Notes: generated by a model from the letters alone, not told the origin. Positions 1 to 11,815 are shown, counted from the stretch's first letter. The stretch: 64,000 bases of DNA from Isoetes taiwanensis (GCA_021234155.1 JAJEKV010000143.1:634636-698635); one strand, 5' to 3'. Numbers and translations: made by a program.

Positions 1-597
1 GTTGTGGTCAAAAGTGGTGCACTGTTCTTCAAATATGGTTTGTCGCTACTTAATGGTCCTGAACTTGCAGACGTGTTTCCTGATGCTGAGGCATTCTCTA
101 GTTTTTGCATTAGAAGAACACCTCCCTTTGCCCCTGCAGCATCTGCAGCTCATGGCCAAGTGTCTCCATCTTCCTTTGATGCATCCCCAGTCTTGACAGC
201 TTCGGGTTCTAGCCAGCCTGCTCCTGCTCCTGCTCCTGTGTCTATTCCTGTCCCTCTTTCTTCCTCTCCTCCCTCCTCCTCTGCATCCCAAGCTGCTCTT
301 CCTGATGAGCAACGTGAGAAGCTTGCAGTCATTGCTCGGAAACAGAAACGTCTGGAAGCATCTCGAGGTGAGTGGTCCATCCCTCATATGAAGAGAGTTG
401 CCCGTCGGAGAAACATTATTGCACCACAATCTCTTCCTATTGAGTGTGCTACTCCACCTGACCCAGCAGTGGCTATCATTGTTACAACCCTTCCTGCATC
501 ATCTGGACTGACCTGGGCTGATCAGGTGGAAGTATCATCTGCTAGTAGTGACTCCATGGATTTGGAACACCGGCCACCAGACCCCCCTGCATTATGA
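1..597 (+). CDS. LINE ORF1 protein, C-terminal part (5' end outside window)
   Basis: The frame is open from the first base of the window to a TGA at 595-597, so the 5' end lies outside. About 199 residues are visible. The middle is low-complexity Ala/Pro/Ser, including a run of AP dipeptides. A basic patch follows (ARRRN type), then an acidic, Pro-rich tail. I see no zinc knuckle in the visible part. The role is inferred from context: the next frame starts with the endonuclease signature MKLVSWNV, and its ATG overlaps this stop as ATGA, the usual ORF1-ORF2 junction of plant L1-like LINEs. It is probably the RNA-binding ORF1 protein of a retrotransposon rather than a host gene. No break is visible here, unlike in ORF2. 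Confidence 0.55.
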   Translation, partial: VVVKSGALFFKYGLSLLNGPELADVFPDAEAFSSFCIRRTPPFAPAASAAHGQVSPSSFDASPVLTASGSSQPAPAPAPVSIPVPLSSSPPSSSASQAALPDEQREKLAVIARKQKRLEASRGEWSIPHMKRVARRRNIIAPQSLPIECATPPDPAVAIIVTTLPASSGLTWADQVEVSSASSDSMDLEHRPPDPPAL

Positions 598-1216
598 AGC
601 TGGTTTCCTGGAATGTTTAGAGTGTTGCTTCCTTCCCAACTAAAAGCAGCAGACTTTCCATGGCTCTTGCTAGGTTGAATTCAGATTTCTATTGTCTACA
701 CGAGCACAAGGACGTGCAAAAGATAGCTTCTGTGGTAGGTAGGAAATATAACGTCTTGGTGGCTGCAGCAGACTCGGCAAAAGCGGGGGTCCTTACAACA
801 TGGAGGCATGATATAGCAGTCACATTCACTCATGCTGACAGATTTGGTCGCTGGATCATTATCAAGTGGTTTGATAAGAGACAAGAATGGGAGCTAGTGA
901 ATGTGTATGCGCACAATAGACCTCAAGACTTCAATATGGTGGAGTTGGAAATTATCGGCGTGGCAGAGGATCAGAAATCATGCACGGCTTTGAACGTGAA
1001 CAATGGCAATGCTTGATGCATGACTGTGGTTTGGTAGAGGTGGATGGCGATGGAACCTTCACTTGGTGCAATGGCTGGCTTGGAGCTGGTAGAGCATGTG
1101 CACGTCATGACAGGGGATATTATAATGCATTGGCAGTCACATGTTTGCATAATTTCTCTCGCCAAAACATGCAGCTTCATGCACAGTTCTGTAGATCTAA
1201 CAACACCTTCTAGAAT
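594..1216 (+). pseudogene. LINE ORF2 fragment, AP-endonuclease domain (broken)
   Basis: This encodes the start of an L1-type EEP endonuclease. The first residues are MKLVSWNV, then an in-frame stop, then frame continues from 660 with recognisable blocks: DFYCLHEHKD, GGVLTT-like, FGRWIIIKW and NVYAHNRPQD. An internal deletion and frame changes follow. A later block near 980-1110 reads REQW..L...GLVEVDGDGTFTWCNGW..AR, the end of the same domain. The SDH catalytic end, RT and zinc finger are missing, so the copy is 3'-truncated. It cannot encode a working enzyme. The endonuclease normally nicks target DNA to prime reverse transcription. Confidence 0.75.
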
Positions 1217-1428
1217 GAGAAGAACGATGCAAGTTCAAATATTGGTTAAAAGATAAAGATTGACATCTCGCTCTTAATTATGTCAATCTTTATCTTGCAG
1301 GCCCAAACATCAGCAGCTTCATGCACAGTTCTGTAGATCTAACAACACCTTCTAGAATGAGAAGAACGATGCAAGTTCAAATATTGATTAAAAGATAAAG
1401 ATTGACATCTCGCTCTTAATTATGTCCG
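1161..1428 (+). repeat. Direct duplication of ~125 bp with a perfect hairpin at the junction
   Basis: The segment 1161-1284 recurs at 1301-1428 with only a few differences. Between the copies, 1252-1266 (GATAAAGATTGACAT) is followed after 13 nt by its exact reverse complement at 1280-1294. The second copy has the left arm but diverges after the first five bases of the right arm. Confidence 0.85.
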
Positions 1429-1429
1429 A

Positions 1430-3470
1430 CCAATACAAATTAAAAGACATAGAAAAGGAAGGAGAATTGAGAAACTTACTTAATATTGTCACTGAAAGAG
1501 AACAATATGGAAGTTGATATCTCAGAGGCATCTTCATAAGCATGGTCCTTCTAGCAAATCAATGTAATCATGGAAAGGAGTCTGCTTGTTGCCACAACCA
1601 ATGAAATATAGTTAGAAACATGTTAGCAAGCAAGAATGAACAGAATCGTCCTTGCCAAAAAGAGACTACCTTTGTAAATAGATTAATGGAAATCATATTA
1701 GTTGATGCATGCTTCACTTTGCCCTTGTGGTAAAAAAATCAAGCCCAGATCAATAAAAGCCCATTTAAACAAATTTAAAGAGTTGCATAGGCACATATGA
1801 GCAAATCCAAACCTCATTGTAGAGGCACCATAAATGAAAGCCTCAAACTATCAAAATGATTAGAAGGCGTACTGCCGGCAAATATCTACTACACCCAAAA
1901 ATCGCCTTCCTGAAGAGAACAATAGCCAAAATTTGAAAAAAGGTGGAGGAAGCCAGCACTGAAGAAGGTAACACAATTCGCCCATAATCATCTCTATCCT
2001 GTCGAAGGAAACAATGCTTCAGGATTGACAGGTGCAAAACATGATTTCAAGGGAACAGAGGCCTTCCAGACAGAAACCACAGACCCTGATCTTATTTGCA
2101 CCTAACAAAAAGTAAAGAAATCAAAAGCGGATAAAATAATGGCCTATCTAACAGATCAAAATAAATATCAATGACTGAGATGGCGCACAAACTATCATCT
2201 TATTTCGGCTTTAGTATCCTATATTATAAAGTTTTAATATAAGTGTTGGACCCAGCCCTAAATCCAAAGGCTGAGATTTGATCATTACATTTAATGGTTG
2301 AGACTTGATGTGGTTCAGTGGCTATCTCGATTAGGGTTCGACGCACAGGGAGTTCGGTGAAAGTAGGAGCAACCGCACAACCCGTGCTGCCTGCCGCTCG
2401 CCCCATTTTCTAGAGCTGGCCGCTATGGTCCATGACCTAAACTTAGACGGTAGAGATCGACGTTTTACACACGAAAATTTCTTTGAGCCTATCTCTGAGC
2501 GCTGAGTTCCGGAAGGCTTCTCCAGGTTTGCGCCTCTTCTGAGACAGGGAGATCGGAAGCTTAAGTAGTTGTACAGCCATCAAAAATATGATTATTGCAA
2601 AGCTTTTGTTGAAGATAAAGGCGCAGTTATCTCACGTCTCAGATGTAACTAATATCCATTTGAGACGATGGCTGGATGAGCAAGAAGCAAAAGCACGTCA
2701 ACAAGGGATGAATTGGCCGCAACCACTATAGGCCTTGGGCAAAAGCAGCCAATTTCGTGAATGCAACTGCGAAAGAGGTGCATATTGTATCTACTATGTC
2801 TGGCATCTTTTGGTTCATTTGCAACATTCGGGGCATTATTTGAACGGTTTTGGACGAACGGCAGTGACAGTGGCAGAAACGGTTCAACAAATCAGCTCTC
2901 TACATGTCATTTTTTAATCTAGAAGAAATAGGAGTTTCTGTGTCACACAGAATCATTGATCAAACTGGACCGAAGGTGAGCCCACGCATTTATTTTTTTT
3001 CTTTCTTTTGTCACAGTATTCGACATATTATAAACTTACATTAATCAATGCATGCGTAAAGTTCTAAGAGATAGTTCTATCTTTTCTTCACTTGATTCGT
3101 CAAAACGTTTCCCGTTTGGCATGCGTCTGGTTCAATGTCAACCATGTTTTTCCAGCTGATTTGTAAAAGAAGAGATTGCAAATTCTTCAACACCTTATAA
3201 GGAATGATATATTGTGGAATGTCATATTGTATTATATTGTTTAGAACTTTATTTTTCTCTACCTTTTCTTCTAGAGAAAAAGCTCGGCTATGAAGTGAGG
3301 TTTACTCTGAAACTCAACACTAGACAAAGTACGAGAGGTATCTCTGAAGTTCATGCATTCCCACCCAGATGTAGAAGATATATCTCATTAGTTAATTTAT
3401 ATGCCTTCATATTTGAATGTAAGTTATTCAAATATCTAAATGATGATGCCAGACTTTTCTTTGTTTTCTT
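1430..3470. other. Non-coding stretch without recognisable gene
   Basis: AT-rich sequence with stops in all frames. No domain-like translation, RNA gene or clear repeat was seen. A slightly GC-richer patch around 2330-2560 has no recognisable coding content. Confidence 0.6.
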
Positions 3471-3474
3471 AAAA

Positions 3475-3690
3475 ATACTATGCCTTTCAATTATTCTGTC
3501 CATGTTGCAGGCTTTGAAAATAACGTCTGGTGTATTAGGGAAACTCGCTGGTATTTACAAAAAATACTGTGCTCTTCAATTATTCTGTCCATGTTGCAGG
3601 CTTTGGAAATAATGTCTGGTTTATTAGGAAAAAAATTATGTTGGCATTCAACTATTCTGCCCATATTGCAGACTTTTGGAAATAACAATA
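3475..3690 (+). repeat. Three tandem diverged ~85-bp units
   Basis: Units begin near 3475, 3562 and 3644. Each carries a core like TATTCTGTCCATGTTGCAG followed by CTTTGRAAATAA and GTCTGGT..ATTAGG. The third is the most diverged. No coding potential is convincing. Confidence 0.8.
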
Positions 3691-4082
3691 TCTCATTTTT
3701 GAATTAACATGTCCAAGGCAATAACAATCATTCAACGACTTCTCCATTCGTTGAACAGAATATTAATGTTGATGTGTTCACGTAATTTTAGCTACAAATC
3801 AATCTTTGCTTCTGCAATTAAAGGCTGGACATTGGCAAATAATTGCAGCTCAAATTTTGTATTGTTTATAGTTTCAACATCTTATGTTCTATACAACTGT
3901 ATTCAAATATAGATGGGGCCCATAGAACTGTCAAACCTTGCAAATTTTAATGACAGTAGCACAATGTTGGCAACATGCTATTGATAGAGGTCCTAGCCGT
4001 ATTGGTACAATGTCGCCAATGTGTTGGTGATCCCATTGAGAATACAATGTTGGCAACCTGTCGGTGATCCCTTTGAGACATG

Positions 4083-4327
4083 AAAGATCTTAAAAGAATT
4101 AGAATGCCCTCAACACTAGACAAGTATGCCTTAAAGCACAATATGAAAAATGTAGATATGCCAACCAATAATCAAGATCTTAAAAGAATTAGAATGCCCT
4201 CAACACTAGACTTGTAAGCCTTAAAGCACAATATGAAAAAGGTAGATACCAACGAATAAAAGTCGTGCTTCTTCAAATATGGGAGGTATCTCCCTCCCTT
4301 TCCCCCAACCCTCAACACTAGACAAGT
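4083..4327 (+). repeat. Local direct repeats interrupted by the copia element
   Basis: The block AGATCTTAAAAGAATTAGAA..CCCTCAACACTAGAC..GCCTTAAAGCACAATATG occurs at 4083-4160 and 4173-4250. A third partial copy starts near 4310 and resumes after the copia insertion at 5438-5470. The phrase TCTTCAAATATGGGAGGTATCTCC also recurs at 4271 and 5520. The array therefore predates the insertion. Confidence 0.8.
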
Positions 4328-4539
4328 TGTTAAAATATATGCCCACGTGGCATATCCAGATGGCATTGCATGCACACCTCACCGATCCAGCCCAAGAGCC
4401 ACAATCGTGTCTCTTGGCTATGGGTTGTGTCTGTGTCTGTTCACGGCTATCTGTAATGCTACAGTGAGGGCTATTCTCACCAAGATCAGTCCAATCCATT
4501 CTTATTGTCTTACCTCTTCTATGTTCCATAAATCTAACA
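4328..4539 (+). repeat. 5' LTR of the copia element
   Basis: 212 bp with TGTTA/TAACA ends. A CACGTG G-box lies near the start of the U3 side. Confidence 0.92.
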
Positions 4540-4552
4540 TGGTATCAGAGCC
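4540..4552 (+). promoter_or_regulatory. Primer binding site, initiator-Met tRNA
   Basis: TGGTATCAGAGCC sits directly after the LTR end. It is the standard plant copia primer site, complementary to the 3' end of tRNA-iMet. Confidence 0.93.
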
Positions 4553-4725
4553 TTCGGGCTAATTTTCAGCAGCAATCCAAGGACTGGCAGTAAGCTTTGA
4601 AATTTAGGGATTCAGTGGGAGCAGCGATTTTGGTATTCTTCTTGAGAAGCAAGCATCCTTTAGGAAAAACGAAATGGATTATGGGTAGATTAGCAAGCAG
4701 TAAATTTCTGATTTAGGAAAGAAGC

Positions 4726-5094
4726 ATGGTTGCTGCAAGCTATCAGGTTGCTTCTCCAATTACAATGGAGAAATTTGATGGGGATAGATTTTATATATGG
4801 AAAATAAGAGTCAAATCTCTATTGCTGGAGAGAGATTTGATAAAGATAGTGGACGGCAGTAAAGCAAGGCCAGCTGATGCAGATGCAGCAACTAAGTGGG
4901 AGATTCGAGATGCAAGGCAGAAGACTAAGGAAGATTCTGTAGCATCAGCTTTTGTGGCACAATCAAAGAATAGAAGAGAGAGAATCTATTTTTATTGCAA
5001 GAAACCAGGTCATCTCATTGCCATGTGTAAAGAAAGGAAGAAGAAAGAAGATGAAGATCATGTTGACGCCAAGCACAATAGCAGACTATTTTAA
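4726..5094 (+). CDS. Truncated copia GAG protein
   Basis: 122 residues starting MVAASYQVA. The N-terminal part (about 14-75) is copia gag-like: MEKFDGDRFYIWKIRVKSLL and a following ATKWEIRDAR block. The central gag is missing compared with the usual 250+ residues, so the frame jumps to a zinc-knuckle region (about 84-102): CKKPGHLIAMC preceded by YFY. The first cysteine of the CX2CX4HX4C knuckle is replaced by tyrosine. The tail is Lys/Glu-rich. It is the only ORF of the element. Whether it still packages RNA is doubtful. Confidence 0.85.
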   Translation: MVAASYQVASPITMEKFDGDRFYIWKIRVKSLLLERDLIKIVDGSKARPADADAATKWEIRDARQKTKEDSVASAFVAQSKNRRERIYFYCKKPGHLIAMCKERKKKEDEDHVDAKHNSRLF

Positions 5095-5212
5095 TCTGAG
5101 TGGGAGTTCTAAGTGCTGAGTGGTTCTTTGTGGTTAGTGTTATAATTTAGTACAGTTTTTTATTTTTCTATGTAGAATTTTAGTTAGCAGGTATGCATTA
5201 GTGCAGTGGGAG

Positions 5213-5437
5213 TGTTATAATATATGCCCACGTGGCATATCCAAGTGGCACTGCATGCACACCTCACCGATCCAGCCCAAGAGCCACAATCGTGACTCTT
5301 GGCTACGGGTTGTGCCTGTGTCTGTTCATGCCTCTTGGAGGCATATATCTGTGATGCTACGGTGAGGGCTATTCTCACCAAGATCAGTCCAATCCATTCT
5401 TATTGTCTTACCTCTTCTGTGTTCCGTAAATCTAACA
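5213..5437 (+). repeat. 3' LTR of the copia element
   Basis: 225 bp, homologous to 4328-4539. It carries a 13-bp indel that creates a small inverted repeat at 5328-5344 (ATGCCTC TTG GAGGCAT). Confidence 0.92.
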
Positions 5438-5444
5438 CAAGTAA

Positions 5445-7900
5445 GCCTTAAAGCACAATATGAAAAAGGTAGACATGCCAACGAATAAAAGTCGTGCGAA
5501 GGTATGAAACAACTTTACCTCTTCAAATATGGGAGGTATCTCCTTCCCTTTCCCCTCAACCCAAAACGGAGAAAGAAATTCTAAATGTTTTGAGCCATAG
5601 GATAAATTTTCATTAAGTCAATGGTGTATTGCATACAATCATACATGTGGCAATGCACACTTAAAAGAGAGAAATCAATCATTGAGATTTGGGAGAGGAT
5701 AAAAGAGATAAATAAAATAACACTCAACCATTGAGATCTAGGGAAGGATTAAAATTGCCATAGTGCATGGGGCAAACATCCTCAAATAGCAAAATACAAG
5801 AGGTAGACGAATCGAATCTCCAGACATCCCACACACTCCGCAAAATAAAAATAAAAAAACATGCAGAGATACAATACAAAACACTTCTCATCGATGATAA
5901 CATGTAAAAGATGCAACGCAAAACCCAATAAAAAGGTCATTAAGCTCTTGAAACCTTCAAGAGCATAAGCAAACGCATAAATGATTTTGTAAAGCAAAGC
6001 CTAAAGAACATCATTTATATGTTCTTAACTTATGCCCAGCAATGCTGGGCACTGTTACTAGTTATATATAGATACTTGGGATATGCCACAAACCCACATG
6101 GACCAGGATTTGCCCCCTTAGGGGCAACCCAAAAAAAGTTAATTTACAAGATTTTCATTCCCCGATCATGGTCATCCTTTCTTTCTTCCCAGAATTTAAA
6201 GGCATCATAAATTTCTTGATAGAAGAGTTGTCGCATGCTCGGATCCTTCCTTCTTTTTTTCTTGTTTCTTTTCTCTCTTTTCTTGTATGCATTCAATTCA
6301 ACTAATTTGATTTTGTTATGTTCAATTAGTCAAAAGGAGAATTTGCGTGGAAAGGATCTCGAATGACCAACATGTAGTTTAATACATGTTGGACGACCAA
6401 CTTGTATTTGGAGAATAAGTTAAAAGTAGACTTTGCTTGGAAATGAGAAGACACCCGGACCTAAGGGCATTGTATCCTTCCTATTGTAATGCAGTATCCA
6501 ATTTTTATTCTCATCGAATTTCTTCCTTAAAAATTACCATTGCATGACACGTTACATTCATGGCATTTATGGCGTGCATCTAATTATGAGCATATGACAT
6601 GGTGCATTTATGGCATTTATGGCATTTATGGCAGGCATCAAGCCCTGAGACTAGTCGAAAAATAAACGAAAAATAAAAGACAAACCTACGTCCCAGTTTT
6701 TACCCAGTTTTGCCGGATTTGGGGAAGTTGGATCCAGATCCAGCGGAGCATTCTGCTCCTTAGCCCAAGCACTGCGGCTGCAACGAAGACTCGGCGGATG
6801 CTGTTTGCCGGATGATTCCTACCTGGACTGGTGCCAATTTTGTTTTGTTCTAGCGTGGCACTGTTAAAATGTAGTTTACATTAGATATCGGCTAAAGTTT
6901 TGGGCTCTGGCTTTTTTAGCCAGAAGCGAGCAATCTTTTTTGGTTGGATTTGTGATTCCAACCACTTCCTTTTCCATGCTGTCTTATAAATTGCAGAGGC
7001 TTTGCTTGATGATTACTTGCAGAATTCTATTGCTCTAGATTTGCCATTGCCATCTGTCTATCAATAACGATTTGCAGCTTGAGGTTATGCTGGATTTCGA
7101 CCATTCTTTGATGGAATATTTGTAATCAATTAGTTTTTACCTTTGCCAGATTTGCCATATTTATTTGACCTATTCCAATGGCCTCTCGGGGATTTGTTTT
7201 GGTCGACTAGTTTGCTATGGCCCGCCTCGCATTTGCCATGCCTAATCGCTCTTTTCTTCCGTGAGAGCCGCTTTTTCCAACAACCGCACCGTTAGATGCA
7301 ATCGCATTTTGCTTCAAGATCTCCATCGGAGGCAACAAATCTACGGCTTTGTGCTTCCTTCTTGCGCCATAGTTGCCCTTTGTTTTGTGAATGTCATATG
7401 CTTCATCGCCCTAATTTTTTGCCAATCTGTTGAAGAGAAGATTGAGGCGGGTAACAGATGCATTCGAAGTCGCTCCTCTGCACCAATGCCATAGCTGCCA
7501 TGACCGTGTGATAGATGTTGGGGAATCCGAGATTGCAAGTTTGCAAGCAAGCTTTGCGAGCAAGTCCAGGATCCAGTTTTATGAACCCATAGGGTATTCA
7601 ATTTGACTGCATAGAAGGAGCTCATTTTTTTCTGCCCTTTCTTTTCCAATGAATTTCTTTGGCATTCTTGGTACCTCAAATAGTTAAGATGATATTTTCG
7701 ATCTGCTTTGGAAATTGAATTCATTCTGCTGTAGATGCATTTTATAGTGATAAAGGTGAGAAAGGAAGGAGCGAATCAAGGTTGCATCTAAGAGTACCAA
7801 AGACTGTCTATTCTAAAAGTATGGATATGAAGTCATTAAGTGTTAAGTGTTAATTGTTTGGTGTAAAGCATTGATATTAAATAGTAATTGAATATGCCTT
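5445..7900. other. Non-coding stretch with dispersed repeat copy
   Basis: No gene is supported. One copy of a dispersed repeat (GGAGAATAAGTTAAAAGTAG.. TTTGCKTGGAA) lies around 6340-6450; other copies are at 10845 and 12380. A short tandem of GGCATTTAT units sits near 6570-6630. The ORF at 7261-7494 has no recognisable domain. Confidence 0.55.
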
Positions 7901-7903
7901 TCT

Positions 7904-9338
7904 CGTAAATGTAGGAAGAGCTGAGGAACTTGGTTTTCACATATAGCTTCTTCTTCGCTAACATAATTCATGAAAGACCAAAGTCAGTGTAGCACTCTCT
8001 TCACTATGCAGCGTCACCTGGATGCTCTTGACACTTTTTGCCAATTCACTGGCATGCGAGTGAACTTGGCCAAAACTAGGGTGCTGCTAGTTGCATCGTC
8101 CCGTCAGCCAAGGCTTCCCACCTTCACTTACCAGGGGCAAGAGGTAGAGGTGGCTCCAACCTACAAGTACTTGGGGATTGAGTTCTCAACTACCACCCAT
8201 TGGGATGCGGCTATCGTTTGCGGGTCACGGGGGTTGGAAAGCACTATATGCCATGCGTAACAACAGCCACAAGGCAGAAGGTTATGCGCCTGGGGCCACC
8301 AAATACATTTGTTTCGGGCCTTGGTTGAGCCGGTCCCGCTTGTATGGGGCGTATGTGGGTCCGGTCATCTCCCTCAACACATGGAATGACCTCGAAGCAG
8401 TGCAAAAACTTTCTTGGCACGGGCCTTGGGGGTGAAGTCCACAGCCCGTTATCGCATCCTACTCAGAGAGGCAGGCTTTCTACCCCTCCATCGGGCCGCA
8501 TTGGAATGCCATATCGTTTACTTCCAAAAAGGTGGTCGCTATGGTCGATACACGCTGCCCCATCTTGCTTTTGGCCACGCCGATGGGTCCCCAACGCCGA
8601 AATCCTGGCGGAAAGACAAGCAAGCTCGGTTCTCACGCTTAGGGCGGCAGACAAAACGATCGCCCGTGTCGACAAAGAAAGATCATGAGGCACTTAAACA
8701 AAGACTCTAGATGCAACTTTCCTTCGCAAGCTCGGGATGCGAGAGGCTCGACGACGCTAAGCTCACACTATCGCCAGAAGAAGTCAATCCTGTGCTCACA
8801 AGAGGCCCGCATCAAAAGATTTGTACACCCAAATTTCCCATGAAGAAGCCGCCAGACTTATAGCTTCCATTCAAGACGGGTGCACATCGCCCGCATTGAA
8901 ACAGTATGCTGGGCTCTGAAGCACGAGCAAAGGCTTTTGCTGTTGCCACCAGTATGCGGATTGAGGATGAATGTCATACCCTCCAGACCGCCTCTAAGGC
9001 ATTTGCCCATATCCGGAGAGGTATGTTCGACTACTAGTGCCCGCCAAATTGTTGCCGCTTATTGACTACGGCGCCGCGGGTTTGTCGGGTCATACCTCCA
9101 AGAGGTTATGGATGCACTCCGACGCTTGTGTCCTACGGGGACGGCTCTTGAGTCGCCCCATGCAATTGTGGCGATGTGCCAAAGATGCTTATTATCGCTA
9201 AGGTTTTTCCTCGAAAACCCTTCGGTGGGGGTTTTTAATCCCGCGATGTATATGCTTTGCTTTGCTTTTTGTTTGGGTCCCATAGGCCAATTGGTCTCCG
9301 TGGACGCTAAAAACCTATTCTATTCTATTCTATTCTTT
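7904..9338 (+). mobile_element. 5'-truncated LINE (family B): RT thumb to 3' end, broken
   Basis: The first coding block (7970-8210) matches the RT region after the YADD motif: LDALDTFCQFTGMRVNLAKT and later PTYKYLGIEFS. It parallels a block at 57930-58090 in the better-preserved copy. After 8220 the frame is broken repeatedly; pieces of the C-terminal region continue to about 9060. The 3' end has the family terminus GGTCTCCGTGGACGCTAAAA followed by a (TATTC)n tail at 9316-9335. A possible imperfect target duplication is ATTGAATATGCCTTTCT (7887-7903) against ATTGAATTGCCTTCT (9339-9353). This is a dead-on-arrival insertion with no functional product. Confidence 0.8.
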
Positions 9339-10745
9339 ATTGAATTGCCTTCTACATTATCTGCCATGGTTGAAAAGCTACAGTTGGAGAAAAGACATTG
9401 GACAAAAGACATTGCAGTAAGCAAGGATTGTCTTTATATATAGTGGATCAAGACTACCAATAAACCATTCGATGCTTACAGGTCGATCTGGAAAATCATC
9501 ACTATTATCTGTGCTTCCAAGGATTTGTCTGCTTGATGTAGAAATGTGAGACTATAGCTCTATGAAGTCTAGAATTAAGAGATATTTTTGCTAGTTCTTC
9601 AATTTACTATTTATTCGCATGCATGCCCTACTCTATAATACTATTGTATGTAATACTCTTGGGAACTGATTTATTTACTATGTGGTACCATAGTTGTAAC
9701 TAACTTTGTATAGCCTTAGAAATACATATTACAAAGTTAAGATTCTCAACTTAGATGTAACATATTAATGCTTGCATATTATTTATGCAAGATAACGTGA
9801 CCAAGTTTTGAAAGACATGGAAAGCTTAGATCATTTGGTAGCAAAGTAGGAGCAACCCTTGAAATTAGTGTCTAGTGGAGCAAAATAATAAGTTTAGGGT
9901 TTCATGGCATTGCGTATATTACTTTTGTAAATGTTAATAGCAAACAAACTTTAAATAGAATAGAATAGAATAGTTACTTCAAGTTATAGTTCCTACAAGT
10001 TTTTAGCAATTTGGACGTTTGTTATTAAGTTATTGAATGTTATTGCGGGTTGCATTCTATACTTATTGAAGGACAACGCACCATAAAAGAACAGTTGGGA
10101 AGGGCTTATGTAATCTCATTCTCAAAGGAGATTCATAGTTGAGATTCTCAAGGGAAAAATCAGTTAGTGGGACTCCCAATGGTTGTCGATTACAACACCC
10201 ACAGAGCACGAGGCAATAGTGCGGGTTGAAGTCCTATGTGTTCTTAGATTATACACGTTTGTTCTCAGACAAATTGATACATGTTCACTACCAGACGAAT
10301 TTCATGCTGTAAATGAGTAGACAAAGGATGCGAAGACAGGGATAGAGGATATGAAACCAGAGGGGTTGAGAAAGAAAAATGTTTGTAGTGGACTTTTGCA
10401 ATCTCAAGTAATGAGACCTCCTTGGAAAGAATAAAGAAATTGGATCATCACTTAGAAAATGCAGTATGAACACAAAATGTTTTGCTCCTGTGTGCAGATG
10501 AAATGTTTCCACACAATGCCATATATAAGACATTGGAAATAAGTATAAAACAAACTCTTCAGATGTAAAAGATGTATTTGGCAATAGTATTTATTTTTTG
10601 TATTACATGTTTATCATTATTCTGGAAAATATGGAAAGTTCCAAGCTTAGATTCATCTAGTTTAATCAATTTCGCAGGTTTAGAACTGTGATCATTTTGG
10701 CTTAATATCAAACCTTATTTAAGAAGAGTTGGACAAAAGAAATGT

Positions 10746-10769
10746 TCGCGGCGGCCAAGGCCGCCGCGA
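10746..10769. repeat. Perfect GC-rich hairpin in AT-rich DNA
   Basis: TCGCGGCGGCC, two bases, then its exact reverse complement. There is no following T-run that would suggest a terminator. Confidence 0.8.
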
Positions 10770-11815
10770 TAAATTTCTTGTAGGGATAAAGATTGTTCCA
10801 AACACGTTCATTTGGAGATAAGGATTGATTTTCAAGTGCGCCATTTGGAGAATAAGTTAAAAGTAGAATTTGCGTGGGAAGGAGGAGAAAGACGAAATAA
10901 CAACTATCAAGTGTTGAAAAACCTTATCAACTTCTTAGCGCCAAAGAAATAAAGTTCACGAGAATAGACCATTAAAGACATCATGAATTTCTTGGTCTTA
11001 GCGTTGTTGGATGCTAAGATCCTTAACCACTGGCCCTTGCAGGTTAACACGATCCAGCCGCTCCCCACCGTCCGATCTAAACTAGGTTATAATCCATAAT
11101 TTTTGGAATATTCGTTCGCTACGGAATATTCGGATAGTTATTGCAATAATCTCTAGAATATTCTTATCTGACAGCATATTCGAGTAATTACTGTGATAAT
11201 CTCCCGAATATGCCCAATATGCTTTTTCTTGCTGCAACGGCTCTGTTCTCGGCATCTCTGTTCCGGCATCAGGCATCTCTGCGATGGTTTTTCTTCCCGC
11301 ATCAAGACATCAGAGACGCATCAAAGGTTTCTTTCTGGCATCCGGCATCACATTTTCTAAACCAACTCTGAGTTTGCTGGATCCAGAGCAGAGGACGGAA
11401 GCTGCCTGGGCGGTTGCTCGGGACAACGCCAAGTTGTTAAATTTGTCTCTATTCCGTTAAGGGATCTGTTACAGGTGCATGCGACATGCCTGTTTGGAGA
11501 CGCATCAGAGATTTCTTTCTGGCATCAGAGGATTTTTTTTATCAGACCTTAAATCTGACAGGATCTGAGCTCTCGCATCTAACCAATCTGAGCTTTTGCA
11601 ACATCGCAAACAGTTCAACGACTCTGCTCCTCAGATTTGAGCATATTTGCGGAATAGATTTGGGCTCTTTACCTGTTGAAGCGATTTGGGGCAAAAGCTC
11701 CATCGTTTCTGGAGCTTTTGAATGTATTCAAATGGAACATACAGCTTGCATGAGCCCTGCTTCTACCATTCTTTTTCGTTCCTGCAATGCCTATTTCCTA
11801 TTAAAAAAACTTGCT

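Larger units (their letters stand above)
4328..5437 (+). mobile_element. Small gag-only Ty1/copia retrotransposon (TR-GAG type)
   Basis: A structurally complete LTR element of 1,110 bp. The LTRs (4328-4539, 212 bp; 5213-5437, 225 bp) run TGTTA...TAACA. They differ by about a dozen substitutions and a 13-bp indel. The 5-bp target duplication CAAGT is perfect (4323-4327 and 5438-5442). Directly after the 5' LTR comes the initiator-Met tRNA primer site. Directly before the 3' LTR is the purine-rich AGTGGGAG. The only coding content is a short gag with a defective zinc knuckle; protease, integrase and RT are absent. It is non-autonomous and would need enzymes from an autonomous copia relative. 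The LTR differences point to a moderately old insertion. Confidence 0.93.

Noticed and set aside
10746-10769. Hairpin as a bacterial-type terminator
   Set aside because: No T-run follows, no bacterial gene is nearby, and the context is plant nuclear DNA.
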